The notes beneath the pieces are model-generated. The model ran no database searches. It saw only the letters and a program-made list of their open reading frames with translations, and was not told the DNA's origin. The position numbers and the translations under genes were made by a program. A stretch of DNA of 64,000 bases from NCBI GenBank assembly GCA_041875495.1, contig CP112982.1, forward strand, positions 744,001-808,000. The letters run 5' to 3'. Below are positions 34,084 to 50,456 of this stretch, in pieces. The DNA comes from Halomonas sp. CH40. GTDB taxonomy: Bacteria; Pseudomonadota; Gammaproteobacteria; Pseudomonadales; Halomonadaceae. Positions within the stretch are counted from its first letter, which is position 1, and each line of letters starts with the position of its first letter.

Positions 34084-34656
34084 ATGAGCATAATGATTAA
34101 TCTGCTGCCCTGGCGAGAGGCCCGGCGTGAAAAGCTGACCCGACGTTTCTATACCCTGTTGGTGCTGGCTCTGCTGCTAGGCGCTGCGCTGGGTGGTGCC
34201 ATCGCTTTTTATTATTACGCGGAACTTGAAGCGCAGCAGCAGCGTAACGACTTCATTCGCCAGCAGGTCTCCCAGCTTGATGCGGATATTCGTCGCGTCA
34301 GTGAATTCAAGGCCGACGCCGACGAGCTGAGCGAGCGGTTAGCCTCGTTTCAGAATCTACAGAATGCGCGTGGCGCTACGGTGGCGGTGTTTAATGATAT
34401 CTCTGCCAGCATGGTGGATGGGGTTGTCTATCAGCGGTTGTCGCGCAGCGCCCAGTTGCTGAGCGTCACAGCAGAAGCCGGAACGGATCGACAGGTCTCC
34501 GAGCAATTACGTCGGATTGCTGGAGAGCAAAGGCTGGGTACGCCCTCGCTTTCAGAAGTAGAGCGCGAGACAGATTCCACCCGGCGGCTGTTCCGCTTTG
34601 AAGTGCGCCAGACCGAGGCGGAGAGCAGCAACGAGGAGGCCGATGATGAAGGCTAG
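34084..34656 (+). CDS. pilN: Type IV pilus assembly protein PilN
   Basis: A 190-residue bitopic inner-membrane protein. The N-terminal peptide INLLPWREARREK is the conserved PilM-binding motif (INLLPWR); one span follows (about residues 22-44) and then a periplasmic coiled coil and ferredoxin-like domain that pairs with PilO. It overlaps pilO by a few bases. A very acidic tail (EEADDEG) is noticeable. Confidence 0.93.
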   Translation: MSIMINLLPWREARREKLTRRFYTLLVLALLLGAALGGAIAFYYYAELEAQQQRNDFIRQQVSQLDADIRRVSEFKADADELSERLASFQNLQNARGATVAVFNDISASMVDGVVYQRLSRSAQLLSVTAEAGTDRQVSEQLRRIAGEQRLGTPSLSEVERETDSTRRLFRFEVRQTEAESSNEEADDEG

Positions 34657-35305
34657 CCGCTTGAGCGAGGAATGGCAGCGCCTGCGCGATACCGATCTAC
34701 AAGCGCTTGATCTCAAGGAAGCCGGCACCTGGCCGTTATTGCTCAGAGTGATCACCTTGTTGCTGGTCTTTATTCTGGCGCTGGTGCTGATCTACTGGTT
34801 CGTGATCAAGGAGCGTATCGAGCGGCTATCAGCGGCCGAGCGTGAGGAATCCAGTCTGCTGACGGAGTTCAGACAAAAAGCCATGGAAACGACCTATCTG
34901 CCAGAAATCGAGCAGCAGCTGGCAGAGATGGACACGCAGATGCAGCAGTTGCGGGCCATGCTGCCGACGAACGCTGAAATTCCTTCCTTGCTGGACAGTA
35001 TCAGCGATGCGGCGCTGGATAACCGTTTGAGCGTGGAAACCATCCGCTTGCGGGAAACCACTCCCCAGACACACTATATTGAACATCCTTTTGATATCGA
35101 AGTGCAGGGCGGCTATCACGATATCGCACAGTTTGTGGCCGATATAGCTGCCTTGCCTCGCATTGTCACCCAGCATGATTTTGTCTTGGAGCCACTGGAG
35201 GATGACGAGCAGACGTTGAGGTTGGCCATACTCGCCCGGACTTACAGTGACCGACCTCAGAGCGAAGGCGCCGAGAATGACAGCACTCAGGGAGGTGAGC
35301 AATGA
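34646..35305 (+). CDS. pilO: Type IV pilus assembly protein PilO
   Basis: A 219-residue bitopic membrane protein with a span at about residues 28-50, a coiled coil, and a periplasmic domain that dimerises with PilN and contacts PilP. AGGAGG lies 6 nt before the second of two tandem ATGs (34643 and 34646), so the start at 34646 is chosen; the first gives one extra methionine. It overlaps pilN by 11 bp and pilP by ATGA. Confidence 0.92.
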   Translation: MKASRLSEEWQRLRDTDLQALDLKEAGTWPLLLRVITLLLVFILALVLIYWFVIKERIERLSAAEREESSLLTEFRQKAMETTYLPEIEQQLAEMDTQMQQLRAMLPTNAEIPSLLDSISDAALDNRLSVETIRLRETTPQTHYIEHPFDIEVQGGYHDIAQFVADIAALPRIVTQHDFVLEPLEDDEQTLRLAILARTYSDRPQSEGAENDSTQGGEQ

Positions 35306-35841
35306 ACCGTTGGCCAGGGTGGGGGCTGATGCTCATACTGATGGTGCTGCTGGGTGGCTGTGCGGATGCCAGGCTGGGTGAGCTGGCCGAGGAGCTGGAG
35401 CAGATACGCCAGGCGCCGGGTACGCAGCCGCCGCTGGTGGTGCCGCACATACCGGAATATCAGCCGCTCGCCTATACCCATGGCGGTGAGCGTAGCCCCT
35501 TTCTGGCGCCTGAAGCAGTGGCAAGCCAGTCAGCGCCTGTTTTGGTGGCGAATGCCAATCTGGCACCGGATACTTCCCGCGAGCCGCAGCCTTTGGAGCG
35601 CTTCTCGCTACAGGAGCTGGCGCTGGTAGGCATGCTAGAGATGAACAACCGCCAGCGCGCCTTGATCCGAACGCCTGAAGGCGATGTGGTCAGCGTCAGT
35701 GAAGGTAATTACATCGGCCCGGACTACGGGCGGATTGTACGCATTGGCGCAAAACGTATTGAAATAGATGAGCGTATTTTTACCCAGACTGAAGGCTGGC
35801 AGGTGCGCGAGGTGGCGCTTGTGCTGGACGGTGAGGAATGA
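35302..35841 (+). CDS. pilP: Type IV pilus lipoprotein PilP
   Basis: A 179-residue lipoprotein with lipobox LGGC (acylated Cys22), a disordered Pro-rich linker and a C-terminal beta domain (SLQELALVGMLEMNNRQRALIRTPEG) that links PilNO to the PilQ secretin. It starts in the stop codon of pilO (ATGA) and ends 45 bp before pilQ. Length is normal for the family. Confidence 0.93.
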   Translation: MNRWPGWGLMLILMVLLGGCADARLGELAEELEQIRQAPGTQPPLVVPHIPEYQPLAYTHGGERSPFLAPEAVASQSAPVLVANANLAPDTSREPQPLERFSLQELALVGMLEMNNRQRALIRTPEGDVVSVSEGNYIGPDYGRIVRIGAKRIEIDERIFTQTEGWQVREVALVLDGEE

Positions 35842-35886
35842 AAATAAATACCGCTATCGGCAAGATTAAATATTAGGGGGCGCTGA

Positions 35887-38001
35887 ATGTTGAGCGAGAC
35901 GTTAGGTAAGACGCAGGTGCGCGGCATTCTTATCGGCATAGTGTTGCTGCTTGCATGGCTGCCGGGTGTCTCCTGCGCGGCGGTGCTGACCGATTTGAAT
36001 GTTGATCATGCCAACGCAGACCGGGTAGATATCAATCTACAGTTCTTTGGCGAAGCGCCGACAGTCAAGGATTATCGGCTGGATTCGCCCCATCGGCTGA
36101 TGCTGGATCTGGCCGATACAAGAAGCGCTCTTGATCGGCGACATTTTGATATTAACCATGCGGGGGTGGGGCGTGTAACAGCGGTTGAAGGCAATGGGCG
36201 CACACGGCTGATCATTAATCTGGCTGAGGCCTATGAATACACCACTCAGCGCGATGGAGAGTCTCTGCGCATTTCAGTGGCTGCGAACTCTGGCCAGCCT
36301 GGCCAGCCTGGCCAGCCTGGCCAGCCATCTGGCGGTATTAATGACATGGCCCGCATGGAAGAAGCGCCCGACCTGGAAACCAGCCAGGGGCCGCAGATCG
36401 AGCGGATTGATTTTCGTCGTGGCAGCGGGGGAGCCGGACAGCTGGATGTGGTGTTCAACCGTAACAATGTCCGTGTTCGGGTAGAGGAAGACGGTCGCAA
36501 TCGGGTCGTGGTGGATCTGCGTGATGTGGCGATTTCTGATGCGCTCAATCAGATCTACGATGTCACCGATTTCGCTACCCCGATTCAACGCGTGGTGCCC
36601 AGGGCCACTCAGCGCGGTACCCAGTTGATTCTCGAAACCGAAGGCCCTTATGCCATGATGTCGTCACAAAGTGGCCAGACGCTGACGGTGGAAGTGGAAC
36701 CAGCGAGCCAGGCACCCCAGCAGGCGCAAAGCGAGGACCAGGTCTATGAAGGCGAACGCTTAAGCCTCAACTTCCAGGATATTGAAGTGCGCGCGGTACT
36801 GGCGACTCTGGCCGAGTTTACCGGCCTGAATATTGTCGCCAGTGACAGTGTGACCGGCCGAGTGACGCTGAACCTTAATGATGTGCCCTGGGATCAGGCA
36901 TTGGATCTGATCCTGCAAAGCCAGGGGCTTTCAAGCCGCGAAAAAGGCAACGTTATTGTCGTCGCGCCTGCCCAGGAGCTTGCCCAGTTAGAGCAGCAGG
37001 AACTGGAAGCCCGTAACCAGCGCGATGTTCTGGCACCGTTAATCACCGAGTTTATCGAGGTCAAGTACGCCAGGGCGGAAGATCTGGCGCAGCTGTTGCG
37101 CGGAGGAGACGGCTTTGGCCTGTTGACTGAACGTGGCCGGGTCAGTATCGATCAGCGTACCAACACCTTGTTGATTCAGGATACCCAAGAGCAGGTCAAT
37201 CAGATTCTGACCACCTTGGATCGTCTGGATGTGGCGGTACGTCAGGTGCAGATTGAGGCGCGTATCGTCATTGCCCGGGATACCGCTTCCCGGGAGCTGG
37301 GCATCAACTGGGGCATTTCTGGCAATGGCTCGGTGAATAATATTTTCAGCGGTTCAAGTAACCCAGACGCGCTGACGTTCAATGGGGCTTCCAATGGTTC
37401 ACCGGGTACCGGCGGCCTGGCAGTTGATCTGGGCGGTAATACTGCGGCGCAGACCACCTTTGGTTTTGGCTATCTATCCAGCGATATCCTGCTGGATCTG
37501 GAGTTGAGAGCGCTGGAAAGCGAAGGCAAGAGCCAGACGATTTCCCAGCCACGGATAATCACGGCCAACCAGCGCACGGCGATTATCAGCCAGGGCGAAG
37601 AGCGGGCGTTTCAGAGTGTCGACGGCAATGACAATCCGGATACTGAGTTCAAGGAGGCCTTGCTGTCATTGGAAGTAACCCCGCAGATCACGCCGGATAA
37701 CCGGATTATCATGGATCTGGTTATCCGAAATGACAGCTTCCGCGAATCGGAATTTGGCGGTGAACCGCCGATTGACACCAACACCATAGAAACACAAGTG
37801 CTGGTTGATGATGGGCAAACCGTTGTCCTGGGTGGTATCTTGACAACGGAAGAGCTGCGTCAGATGGCCAAGACGCCGTTGCTGGGAGACATCCCCTTTA
37901 TTGGAAGGCTGTTCCGTTACACTGAAGAGAGTAGTGAAAAAGTAGAGCTGCTGGTCTTTATAACTCCACGTTTACTTGATGATGGTTTGGCGGTTCGTTG
38001 A
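35887..38001 (+). CDS. pilQ: Type IV pilus secretin PilQ
   Basis: A 704-residue outer-membrane secretin. After the signal peptide it has two AMIN domains (about residues 30-130 and 175-270) for cell-wall binding, an STN/N0 domain near [24 protein letters not shown], an N1 domain, and the secretin barrel with [13 protein letters not shown] and VPFIGRLF-like IPFIGRLFR. The linker between the AMIN domains contains a Gly-Gln-Pro repeat encoded by four perfect 9-bp units. It forms the pore through which the pilus leaves the cell. Confidence 0.93.
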   Translation: MLSETLGKTQVRGILIGIVLLLAWLPGVSCAAVLTDLNVDHANADRVDINLQFFGEAPTVKDYRLDSPHRLMLDLADTRSALDRRHFDINHAGVGRVTAVEGNGRTRLIINLAEAYEYTTQRDGESLRISVAANSGQPGQPGQPGQPSGGINDMARMEEAPDLETSQGPQIERIDFRRGSGGAGQLDVVFNRNNVRVRVEEDGRNRVVVDLRDVAISDALNQIYDVTDFATPIQRVVPRATQRGTQLILETEGPYAMMSSQSGQTLTVEVEPASQAPQQAQSEDQVYEGERLSLNFQDIEVRAVLATLAEFTGLNIVASDSVTGRVTLNLNDVPWDQALDLILQSQGLSSREKGNVIVVAPAQELAQLEQQELEARNQRDVLAPLITEFIEVKYARAEDLAQLLRGGDGFGLLTERGRVSIDQRTNTLLIQDTQEQVNQILTTLDRLDVAVRQVQIEARIVIARDTASRELGINWGISGNGSVNNIFSGSSNPDALTFNGASNGSPGTGGLAVDLGGNTAAQTTFGFGYLSSDILLDLELRALESEGKSQTISQPRIITANQRTAIISQGEERAFQSVDGNDNPDTEFKEALLSLEVTPQITPDNRIIMDLVIRNDSFRESEFGGEPPIDTNTIETQVLVDDGQTVVLGGILTTEELRQMAKTPLLGDIPFIGRLFRYTEESSEKVELLVFITPRLLDDGLAVR
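36291..36326 (+). repeat. Four tandem 9-bp units in pilQ
   Basis: TGGCCAGCC is repeated four times without interruption, encoding Gly-Gln-Pro in the linker between the two AMIN domains. Because the unit is a multiple of three, slippage would change linker length without breaking the frame. Confidence 0.95.
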
Positions 38002-38579
38002 TGCAGGATTTACCCAACCTCTTTCTGATCGGCCCCATGGGGGCTGGTAAAAGCACCATAGGTCGCCTGCTGGCAGCTGAGCTGGCCCGTGACTTCGTGG
38101 ATAGTGACCACGCCATCCAGAACCGCTGTGGCGCCGATATTCCCTGGATCTTTGATGTTGAAGGCGAGGTTGGTTTTCGTCAGCGTGAAGTACAGATGAT
38201 TGACGAACTGACCCGCCGCAGCCCCATTGTGCTGGCTACCGGTGGCGGTGCTGTGCTGCGTGAAGAAAACCGTCGCGTACTGCGCGAGCGTGGCACGGTG
38301 ATCTATCTGATGACGACCGTTGAGCAGCAGCTCAAGCGCACCGCCAAGGATCGCAACCGCCCGTTACTGCAGTGTGAAAACCGTGAGCAGGTGCTTTACG
38401 ACATGTATGCCAAGCGTGATCCACTTTATCGTTCAACGGCGGATGTTAGCGTACGCACTGACCGACGCAGCCCGCGGGCGGTGGTCAACGAGATTCTGCG
38501 CCGGGTTCAGCGCCTGAATGACCCCTTGCAGATGGATGGCGCAGCAGTTGAAGAGAAAGCTAAAAATACAGTCAATTAA
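38001..38579 (+). CDS. aroK: Shikimate kinase
   Basis: A 192-residue kinase that phosphorylates shikimate in aromatic amino-acid synthesis. It shows Walker [10 protein letters not shown], the shikimate-binding DSDHAIQ and FRQRE segments, and GGGAV. The ATG overlaps the pilQ stop by one base (TGATG), linking it to the pilus operon as in Pseudomonas and E. coli relatives. The C-terminal 20 residues extend past the usual end and are charged. Confidence 0.95.
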   Translation: MQDLPNLFLIGPMGAGKSTIGRLLAAELARDFVDSDHAIQNRCGADIPWIFDVEGEVGFRQREVQMIDELTRRSPIVLATGGGAVLREENRRVLRERGTVIYLMTTVEQQLKRTAKDRNRPLLQCENREQVLYDMYAKRDPLYRSTADVSVRTDRRSPRAVVNEILRRVQRLNDPLQMDGAAVEEKAKNTVN

Positions 38580-38617
38580 AACAGTTAATTAAAACATCCA
38601 ATTTAAAAGGTATCTTG

Positions 38618-39724
38618 ATGACGCCGTTACCGGACGCCTTGCGCACTCTCAATGTTGACCTGGGTGATCGTAGCTACCCGATTCATATCGGCACCGGGCT
38701 GCTGTCCAATCCGGACGCCATCCTGCCTTATCTGGCCGGTCAGCAGGTGATGATCGTGACCAATGAGACCATCGCGCCCTTATATCTGGAAAAACTGACG
38801 CAGCAGCTGCCAGAAGCGCTGGATGTGCAGACCTGCATCCTGCCGGATGGCGAGCAGTATAAAACCATTGAACAGGTTAACCGCATCTGGGGAGCCTTGC
38901 TGGAGGCCGGTTTCAATCGTCGCTGCACGCTGATTGCCCTAGGGGGTGGTGTCATCGGCGATATGGCCGGCTATGCGGCCGCTAGCTATCAGCGCGGTGT
39001 GGCGTTTATTCAGGTGCCGACCACGCTGCTGGCCCAGGTCGATTCCTCGGTAGGGGGCAAGACAGGCGTTAACCACCGGCTAGGCAAGAATATGGTCGGC
39101 GCCTTCTGGCAGCCCAAGGCCGTGCTGGTCGACCTTGATAGCCTGGCTACCTTGCCAGACCGTGAGATGTCAGCAGGGCTTGCCGAAGTGATCAAGTATG
39201 GTCTGATTCGCGATGAGGCATTTCTGAGCTGGCTTGAAGCCAATATGGTCGCCTTGCGTGCGCATGATGCCAAGGCATTGGCAGAAGCAATTGCCAGAAG
39301 CTGCCAGATAAAAGCCGATATCGTGGCTGAAGATGAAACCGAGCAGGATGTACGTGCCCTGCTGAACCTGGGGCATACCTTTGGCCATGCCATCGAAGCG
39401 CATCAAGGTTATGGTAATTGGCTACACGGCGAGGCCATTGGTGCCGGTATGGCCATGGCGGCGACCCTTTCCCGGCGCCTGGAATGGATTGACGAGGCTG
39501 CACTGGCGCGCAGTCTGCAGGTGATTGAAAGTGCTGGCCTGCCATTGAAGGCGCCACTGGGTATGCAGCGCGATGATTTTCTGGGGCCTATGCGCCGCGA
39601 CAAGAAAAACATTGATAGCCGATTGCGCCTTGTGCTGCTGCGCGAGCTGGGCGATGCCTGCATCAGTGATGAAACGCCCATCAGCCTGCTGAATGATTTG
39701 CTGGATCACTACCCACGCGCTTGA
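38618..39724 (+). CDS. aroB: 3-dehydroquinate synthase
   Basis: A 368-residue NAD- and metal-dependent cyclase making 3-dehydroquinate. It has LPDGEQYKT, the [21 protein letters not shown] loop, [20 protein letters not shown] and [11 protein letters not shown] (metal-binding histidines). The ATG at 38618 has AAAAGG about 7 nt upstream; a TTG directly before it is less likely. It follows aroK by 38 bp, a gap with AT-rich imperfect repeats (CAATTAAAAC-type), and ends at a terminator. Confidence 0.95.
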   Translation: MTPLPDALRTLNVDLGDRSYPIHIGTGLLSNPDAILPYLAGQQVMIVTNETIAPLYLEKLTQQLPEALDVQTCILPDGEQYKTIEQVNRIWGALLEAGFNRRCTLIALGGGVIGDMAGYAAASYQRGVAFIQVPTTLLAQVDSSVGGKTGVNHRLGKNMVGAFWQPKAVLVDLDSLATLPDREMSAGLAEVIKYGLIRDEAFLSWLEANMVALRAHDAKALAEAIARSCQIKADIVAEDETEQDVRALLNLGHTFGHAIEAHQGYGNWLHGEAIGAGMAMAATLSRRLEWIDEAALARSLQVIESAGLPLKAPLGMQRDDFLGPMRRDKKNIDSRLRLVLLRELGDACISDETPISLLNDLLDHYPRA

Positions 39725-39760
39725 GCGCCGATATTCCAGATCGCTACAGATTCACTGCCA

Positions 39761-39791
39761 AAAAAACCCGTCGATATCCGGCGGGTTTTTT
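39761..39791 (+). terminator. Terminator after aroB
   Basis: CCCGTCG and CGGCGGG form a 7-bp stem (one G-U pair) with an ATAT loop, preceded by an A-run and followed by TTTTTT. It closes the pilMNOPQ-aroKB unit. Confidence 0.88.
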
Positions 39792-40226
39792 GGCTGGCTA
39801 TAAAATACCAAGCCTGAAAAGCAGGCAGCTGATTGGAAGAAGGTCTCTGGTCGGCCAAAAATTGATAATCAGAATGCCTTATGCGCTATCGGCATGGCTT
39901 TTTAAGGTATTTCTAGACTAAAGTTTAATCTTTGGCAGTTATCGTTAAATTACCGTTGTGCTGCACTGCAAGTTATTGAAGCGTATCACTTTTTCATATT
40001 GAGTGTTGTGCAAGCTGTGGATTTGGCAAGGTTTTTAGCTTTCTTGTGAAGCCGATTCGATTGCACTACAGGGCCAGCAGTCGCTATGCTGATCAACCTT
40101 TTTTCACTCCAACGGTGGTTGTTTTACAGCCTAGGTACACCAGGACAGGCGAACAAACAAGATTAAAAAACCTTCCTTTTTACCACGGTGCCGTTGTAAA
40201 TAAAACACGTTTTTTGAGGCACGCCC
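39792..40226. other. 435-bp gap before gltB, no gene seen
   Basis: No convincing coding frame is present. The stretch is AT-rich and should hold the gltB promoter and leader. Small hairpins occur at about 39811-39826 (GCCTG/CAGGC) and around 39873-39905 (ATGCC/GGCAT followed by a T-rich run). In Pseudomonas a SPOR-domain (damX-type) gene lies at this place; no trace of it could be read here. Confidence 0.6.
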
Positions 40227-43200
40227 ATGAACAGAGGTCTTCATCAGCCCGGCGAGTTTCGCGACAACTGTGGCTTTGGTTTGATCGCCCATATGCAGGG
40301 GCAAGCCAGCCATGAATTGTTGAAAACCGCTATTGAATCGCTTACCTGTATGACCCACAGGGGTGGTATTGCTGCCGACGGCAAGACAGGTGACGGCTGT
40401 GGTTTGCTACTCAAGATGCCCGAGCATTTCATGCGCGATGTAGCAAAAAGTGCCCTAGGGGCCTCCTTGGGCGACACCTTTGCTGTCGGCGTCATCTTTT
40501 TACCTGACGATGATGCACGCGCCGAACACGCTGAGTCCGTGCTGGAGCAGATGCTTGAGCAGCGTGGACTCGAGGTCGCAGGCTGGCGCACAGTACCGAC
40601 AGATTCATCCGTCTGTGGTCCGATGGCGTTGGATTGCCTGCCGCGTATTCGCCAGATTTTTGTGATGCCCGGAGCCGGTGAGCACTTTGATGTTGATCTG
40701 TTCATGGCGCGTCGCCGTGCTGAAGAGCAGCTGCAGGACGAAGCGGATTTCTACGTGGCGTCGCTGTCTTCCGAGGTGGTGTCCTACAAGGGTCTGGTCA
40801 TGCCCGCAGACCTGCCCGCGTTTTACCAGGATCTCAACGACCCGCGCCTTGAAACTGCCATCTGCGTGTTCCACCAGCGCTTCTCAACCAATACGGCACC
40901 GCGCTGGCCGCTGGCTCAGCCTTTCCGCTTGCTGGCGCATAACGGTGAAATCAACACCATTGAAGCCAACCGTGGCTGGGCCAACTCGCGTAAGAAAAAC
41001 TTTATCAGCGACCGCCTGCCGGATGTCGCTGAGCTGAAGGAAATCGTCAATACCACAGGGTCGGACTCTTCCAGCATGGACAACATGCTTGAAGTGCTGC
41101 TGACCGGTGGCATGGATCTGCATCGCGCCGTACGCATGATGGTGCCGCCTGCCTGGCAGAATGTGGAAACCATGGATGCCGAGCTGCGCGCCTTCTATGA
41201 ATACAATTCCATGCACATGGAGCCCTGGGATGGCCCGGCAGGCGTGGTAATGACCGATGGCCGTCAGGCAGTGTGTATGCTCGACCGCAACGGCCTGCGC
41301 CCGGCGCGCTGGGTAGTGACCAAAAATGGCTTCATCACCCTGGCATCAGAAATTGGCACCTATGATTACAAGCCGGAAGATGTGGTGGCCAAAGGCCGGG
41401 TGGGCCCTGGCCAGATGCTGGCGGTGGATACCCAGACCGGTGAAGTGCTGCATACCGATGATATCGACGGTCGACTCAAGTCCGCGCATCCTTACAAGCG
41501 CTGGTTGAAGCAGCAGGCCAACTATCTGGAGTCAGCGCTGACTGAGCTGGCACGTTTCCAAGTCATGGATACCGATGCCCTGAACACCCAGCAGAAAATG
41601 TTCCAGGTCAGCTTTGAAGAGCGTGACCAGGTATTGCGCCCGCTGGCGGAAAGCGGCCAGGAAGCAGTGGGGTCAATGGGCGATGATACGCCGATGGCGG
41701 TATTGTCATCGCGTCAGCGCCTGCTGACTGACTACTTCCGCCAGAAGTTTGCCCAGGTTACCAATCCGGCCATTGACCCGCTGCGCGAAGCGATTGTGAT
41801 GTCGCTGGAAACCTGTATCGGTGCTGAGCGCAATGTTTTCAAGGCAACGCCGGAGCACGCGCACCGTATCATTCTGACGACACCTGTACTGTCGCCGCGC
41901 AAGTTCACTGCGTTGGTTAATGAGAAAGATCCGGCCTTTGCCAGTTATCGCCTCTCGCTGGGGTATAACCCTGAAGAGAAGAGCTTAAAGCAGGCGCTTG
42001 GTGAGCTGTGTGAAGAAGCGGAAAAGCAGGTGCTGGCGGGCAACGTCATTCTGGTGCTCAGTGATGCTGACATTCCTAAAGGCCAGATTCCCATCCAGTC
42101 TGTGTTGGCAGTCGGTGCGGTGCATACCCACCTGGGGCGCCTTGCGCTGCGCCCGAATGCCAATATCGTGGTGGAAACCGGCTATGCGCGTGACTCTCAC
42201 CAGATGGCGGTGCTGTTTGGCGTAGGCGCTACAGCCGTTTACCCCTGGCTTGCGTATCAGGTCATGACGGATATGCAGCGGGTCGGTGAGCTGACCGGCA
42301 ACCCCGCGGATGCGCGAGAGAATTACCGTAAAGGCATGCAGAAGGGTCTGTTCAAGATTCTTTCCAAGATGGGGATTTCGACCCTGGCCTCCTATCGCGG
42401 CTCGATGCTTTTCGAGGCCGTTGGGCTGGATAGCGATATCATGGCAATGTGCTTTGAAGGTATGGCGTCACGCATTCAGGGTACCGGTTTTGCAGAGCTT
42501 CAGCTGCAGCAGGAAGCCCTGGCCCGAACTGCCTGGATTGCCCGTAAGGGGATTTCTCAGGGTGGCCTGATGAAGTATGTGCATGGTCACGAGTACCATG
42601 CCTACAACCCGGACGTCATCATGTACCTGCAGCAGGCGGTACAGGACGGTAGCTATGAGAAATGGAAGAAATTTGCCCAGCTGGTCAATGAGCGGCCCGT
42701 GGCGACCATTCGTGACCTGTTATCCCTCAAGCCTTCGGCAACACCGCTGCCGCTTGATGAAGTCGAGAGCATTGATGACCTGATACCGCGTTTCGATACA
42801 GCGGGTATGTCATTGGGCGCAGTCTCACCAGAAGCCCATGAAGCCATGGCCCAGGCCATGAATGAGACCGGCGGGCGCTCCAATTCCGGTGAGGGCGGCG
42901 AAGACCCGGCGCGTTACGGCACCATCCGTAACTCCAAGATCAAACAGATCGCCTCGGGGCGTTTTGGCGTAACGCCGCACTATCTGGTCAACGCTGACGT
43001 GCTGCAGATCAAGGTGGCTCAGGGCGCCAAGCCCGGTGAAGGCGGCCAGCTGCCGGGTGGCAAGGTGAACGCCCTGATTGCCCGGCTGCGCTATTCGGTG
43101 CCCGGGGTAACGCTGATTTCACCGCCGCCGCATCACGATATCTATTCAATTGAAGATCTGGCCCAGCTGATCTTTGATCTCAAGCAGGTCAACCCGGATG

Positions 43201-44669
43201 CCCAGGTGTCGGTGAAGCTGGTGTCAGAGCCGGGTATCGGCACCATCGCCACGGGCGTTGCCAAGGCCTATGCCGACCTGATTACGGTCTCCGGCTATGA
43301 TGGCGGTACGGCGGCCAGCCCGCTGACTTCCATCAAGCATGCGGGCTCGCCCTGGGAGCTGGGTCTGCCGGAAGTTCATCAGGCGCTACGTATCAATGGT
43401 CTGCGTGACAAGATCCGCTTGCAGACCGACGGCGGCCTGAAGACTGGTCTTGATGTGGTCAAGGCAGCCATTCTGGGCGCCGAGAGCTTTGGTTTCGGCA
43501 CCGCACCGATGGTGGCGCTGGGCTGTAAATACCTGCGTATCTGCCACTTGAACAACTGTGCCACCGGTGTGGCGACCCAGGATGACTATCTGCGCGGTGA
43601 ACACTTCCGCGGCACCGTCGATATGGTCAAGAACTACTTCCGCTACATCGCTGAAGAAGTGCGCGAACTGATGGCCATGCTGGGGGTGCGCCAGCTGACC
43701 GACCTGATTGGCCGTACGGATCTGCTGGAAGTGCTGGAGGGTCAGACGGCTTCCCAGCGCAAGCTGGATCTGACCCCGCTGTTGGGTAACGACTATGTGC
43801 CTGCGGATGCGCCGCAGTTCTGCCAGGTGAGCCGCAACGTGCCCCATGACCCGGGTGCCAAGAACCTGGAAGTGCTCGATGCGGTGAAAAGCGCCATTGA
43901 GGCCAAATCGGGCGGTACCTTCACCTTCCGGATTACCAACTGTGACCGCAGCGTGGGTGCCCTGACGTCCGGTGTGATTGCCAAGCACTACGGTGAAGCA
44001 GGGCTGGAAGAGGCGCCGCTGGATGTGCGCTTTACCGGCGTGGCAGGGCAGAGCTTCGGGGTGTGGAATGCTCGTGGCCTGAACCTGCATCTGGAAGGTG
44101 ATGCTAACGATTACGTTGGTAAAGGCATGAACGGTGGCCGGATTGTGATCATACCGCCGCGCGAAAGCCAGTTTGAGAGCCACAAGACAGCGATTGTCGG
44201 TAACACCTGCCTGTATGGGGCGACCGGTGGCCAGCTGTTCGCCGCGGGTATTGCCGGCGAGCGCTTTGGGGTACGTAACTCAGGCGCCCGTGCCGTCATC
44301 GAAGGTGCTGGCGATCACTGCTGTGAGTATATGACCGGGGGCCTTGTCTGCGTGCTGGGTGAAACCGGAGTCAACTTTGGGGCCGGTATGACCGGTGGTT
44401 TTGCCTACGTGCTCGACGAAGACCGTACCTTTGTCGACAAGTACAACCACGAGCTGGTCGAGATTCACCGGGTTAACACCGAGACAATGGAAGCCTACCG
44501 CCGCCATCTGCGTGAACTGCTTGAAGAGTACGTCGCGGCAACAGGTTCCCAGCGAGGCGCCGATATTCTTGAAGACTTTGGTGATTACGTGCGCCATTTC
44601 TGGTTGGTGAAGCCCAAGGCGGCAAGCCTGAGTAGCCTGCTGGAGCAATCGCGACGGCACGCTGAATAA
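40227..44669 (+). CDS. gltB: Glutamate synthase large subunit
   Basis: A 1480-residue NADPH-GOGAT alpha subunit. The short N-terminal propeptide should be cut before Cys15 (DN/CGFGL), which becomes the amidotransferase nucleophile. The central domain and the FMN/synthase domain (about residues 820-1180; [39 protein letters not shown]) follow, with 3Fe-4S cysteines in [12 protein letters not shown], and a C-terminal beta-helix domain (about 1240-1430; [15 protein letters not shown]). It moves the amide nitrogen of glutamine onto 2-oxoglutarate. gltD follows after 49 bp. Confidence 0.97.
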   Translation: MNRGLHQPGEFRDNCGFGLIAHMQGQASHELLKTAIESLTCMTHRGGIAADGKTGDGCGLLLKMPEHFMRDVAKSALGASLGDTFAVGVIFLPDDDARAEHAESVLEQMLEQRGLEVAGWRTVPTDSSVCGPMALDCLPRIRQIFVMPGAGEHFDVDLFMARRRAEEQLQDEADFYVASLSSEVVSYKGLVMPADLPAFYQDLNDPRLETAICVFHQRFSTNTAPRWPLAQPFRLLAHNGEINTIEANRGWANSRKKNFISDRLPDVAELKEIVNTTGSDSSSMDNMLEVLLTGGMDLHRAVRMMVPPAWQNVETMDAELRAFYEYNSMHMEPWDGPAGVVMTDGRQAVCMLDRNGLRPARWVVTKNGFITLASEIGTYDYKPEDVVAKGRVGPGQMLAVDTQTGEVLHTDDIDGRLKSAHPYKRWLKQQANYLESALTELARFQVMDTDALNTQQKMFQVSFEERDQVLRPLAESGQEAVGSMGDDTPMAVLSSRQRLLTDYFRQKFAQVTNPAIDPLREAIVMSLETCIGAERNVFKATPEHAHRIILTTPVLSPRKFTALVNEKDPAFASYRLSLGYNPEEKSLKQALGELCEEAEKQVLAGNVILVLSDADIPKGQIPIQSVLAVGAVHTHLGRLALRPNANIVVETGYARDSHQMAVLFGVGATAVYPWLAYQVMTDMQRVGELTGNPADARENYRKGMQKGLFKILSKMGISTLASYRGSMLFEAVGLDSDIMAMCFEGMASRIQGTGFAELQLQQEALARTAWIARKGISQGGLMKYVHGHEYHAYNPDVIMYLQQAVQDGSYEKWKKFAQLVNERPVATIRDLLSLKPSATPLPLDEVESIDDLIPRFDTAGMSLGAVSPEAHEAMAQAMNETGGRSNSGEGGEDPARYGTIRNSKIKQIASGRFGVTPHYLVNADVLQIKVAQGAKPGEGGQLPGGKVNALIARLRYSVPGVTLISPPPHHDIYSIEDLAQLIFDLKQVNPDAQVSVKLVSEPGIGTIATGVAKAYADLITVSGYDGGTAASPLTSIKHAGSPWELGLPEVHQALRINGLRDKIRLQTDGGLKTGLDVVKAAILGAESFGFGTAPMVALGCKYLRICHLNNCATGVATQDDYLRGEHFRGTVDMVKNYFRYIAEEVRELMAMLGVRQLTDLIGRTDLLEVLEGQTASQRKLDLTPLLGNDYVPADAPQFCQVSRNVPHDPGAKNLEVLDAVKSAIEAKSGGTFTFRITNCDRSVGALTSGVIAKHYGEAGLEEAPLDVRFTGVAGQSFGVWNARGLNLHLEGDANDYVGKGMNGGRIVIIPPRESQFESHKTAIVGNTCLYGATGGQLFAAGIAGERFGVRNSGARAVIEGAGDHCCEYMTGGLVCVLGETGVNFGAGMTGGFAYVLDEDRTFVDKYNHELVEIHRVNTETMEAYRRHLRELLEEYVAATGSQRGADILEDFGDYVRHFWLVKPKAASLSSLLEQSRRHAE

Positions 44670-44691
44670 GCTGCTTTGCCTGAATAGCTGA

Positions 44692-46137
<1,446 letters not shown>

Positions 46138-46152
46138 GCAATTCAGGCGGTT

Positions 46153-46190
46153 GGGCATGTCATGGTGATAGCCGATGCCATGGCATGCCC
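46153..46190. repeat. 13-bp stem-loop after gltD
   Basis: GGGCATGTCATGG and CCATGGCATGCCC pair over 13 positions (one G-U) around a 12-nt loop, 15 bp after the gltD stop. No T-run follows, so it is not a classic terminator, but it may protect or end the gltBD transcript; it also lies 107 bp before pyrG. Confidence 0.55.
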
Positions 46191-46276
46191 TAAACGTCGT
46201 CGTTCAATTGAGCCTTTAGGCGTACTCTGCTATCCTGTCCTCCCATCCTGGTGTGGCTTTCTGCTGTGCCTATTGA

Positions 46277-48848
<2,572 letters not shown>

Positions 48849-48868
48849 AATACCCGCTGAGAGAATGA

Positions 48869-50227
<1,359 letters not shown>

Positions 50228-50248
50228 CGGCCATTAACCCTTGAGTAG

Positions 50249-50266
50249 CGTAAGAGATCTCTTCAA
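50249..50266. promoter_or_regulatory. Degenerate second GacA-type site
   Basis: CGTAAG-AGATCT-CTTCAA resembles the GacA site (9 of the 12 conserved arm positions) and keeps the central AT. It is centred 22 bp, about two helical turns, upstream of the perfect site. Two sites on one face of the helix would allow cooperative binding. Confidence 0.5.
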
Positions 50267-50270
50267 TTCG

Positions 50271-50288
50271 TGTAAGATATCTCTTACA
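50271..50288. promoter_or_regulatory. GacA/UvrY upstream activating site
   Basis: TGTAAGATATCTCTTACA matches the published consensus TGTAAG-N6-CTTACA perfectly, including the AT in the middle of the spacer. It is centred about 177 bp before the predicted start of the small RNA, the same arrangement as the site upstream of rsmZ and rsmY in Pseudomonas. It argues for control by the GacS/GacA (BarA/UvrY) two-component system. Confidence 0.85.
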
Positions 50289-50422
50289 CGAGGCGTAGAG
50301 ATTAACGCAACAACAACTGTTTATCAGCCATAATGTAACAGTGTAGCTGGCAACTGATTGTTTTGGCATTGAATGTTACACAAGGCGGGCCAAGCAGCCC
50401 GTCTTGTACATTTTGGACGCCC

Positions 50423-50450
50423 TTGAGTCGACAGATAAATCTGCCACAAT
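50423..50450 (+). promoter_or_regulatory. Predicted promoter of RsmZ-like RNA
   Basis: A -35-like TTGAGT (50423-50428) and -10-like CACAAT (50445-50450) are 16 bp apart, which would start the RNA near 50457. The elements are far from consensus, as expected for a promoter that depends on an activator. Start point not proven. Confidence 0.45.
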
Positions 50451-50456
50451 GAACTT

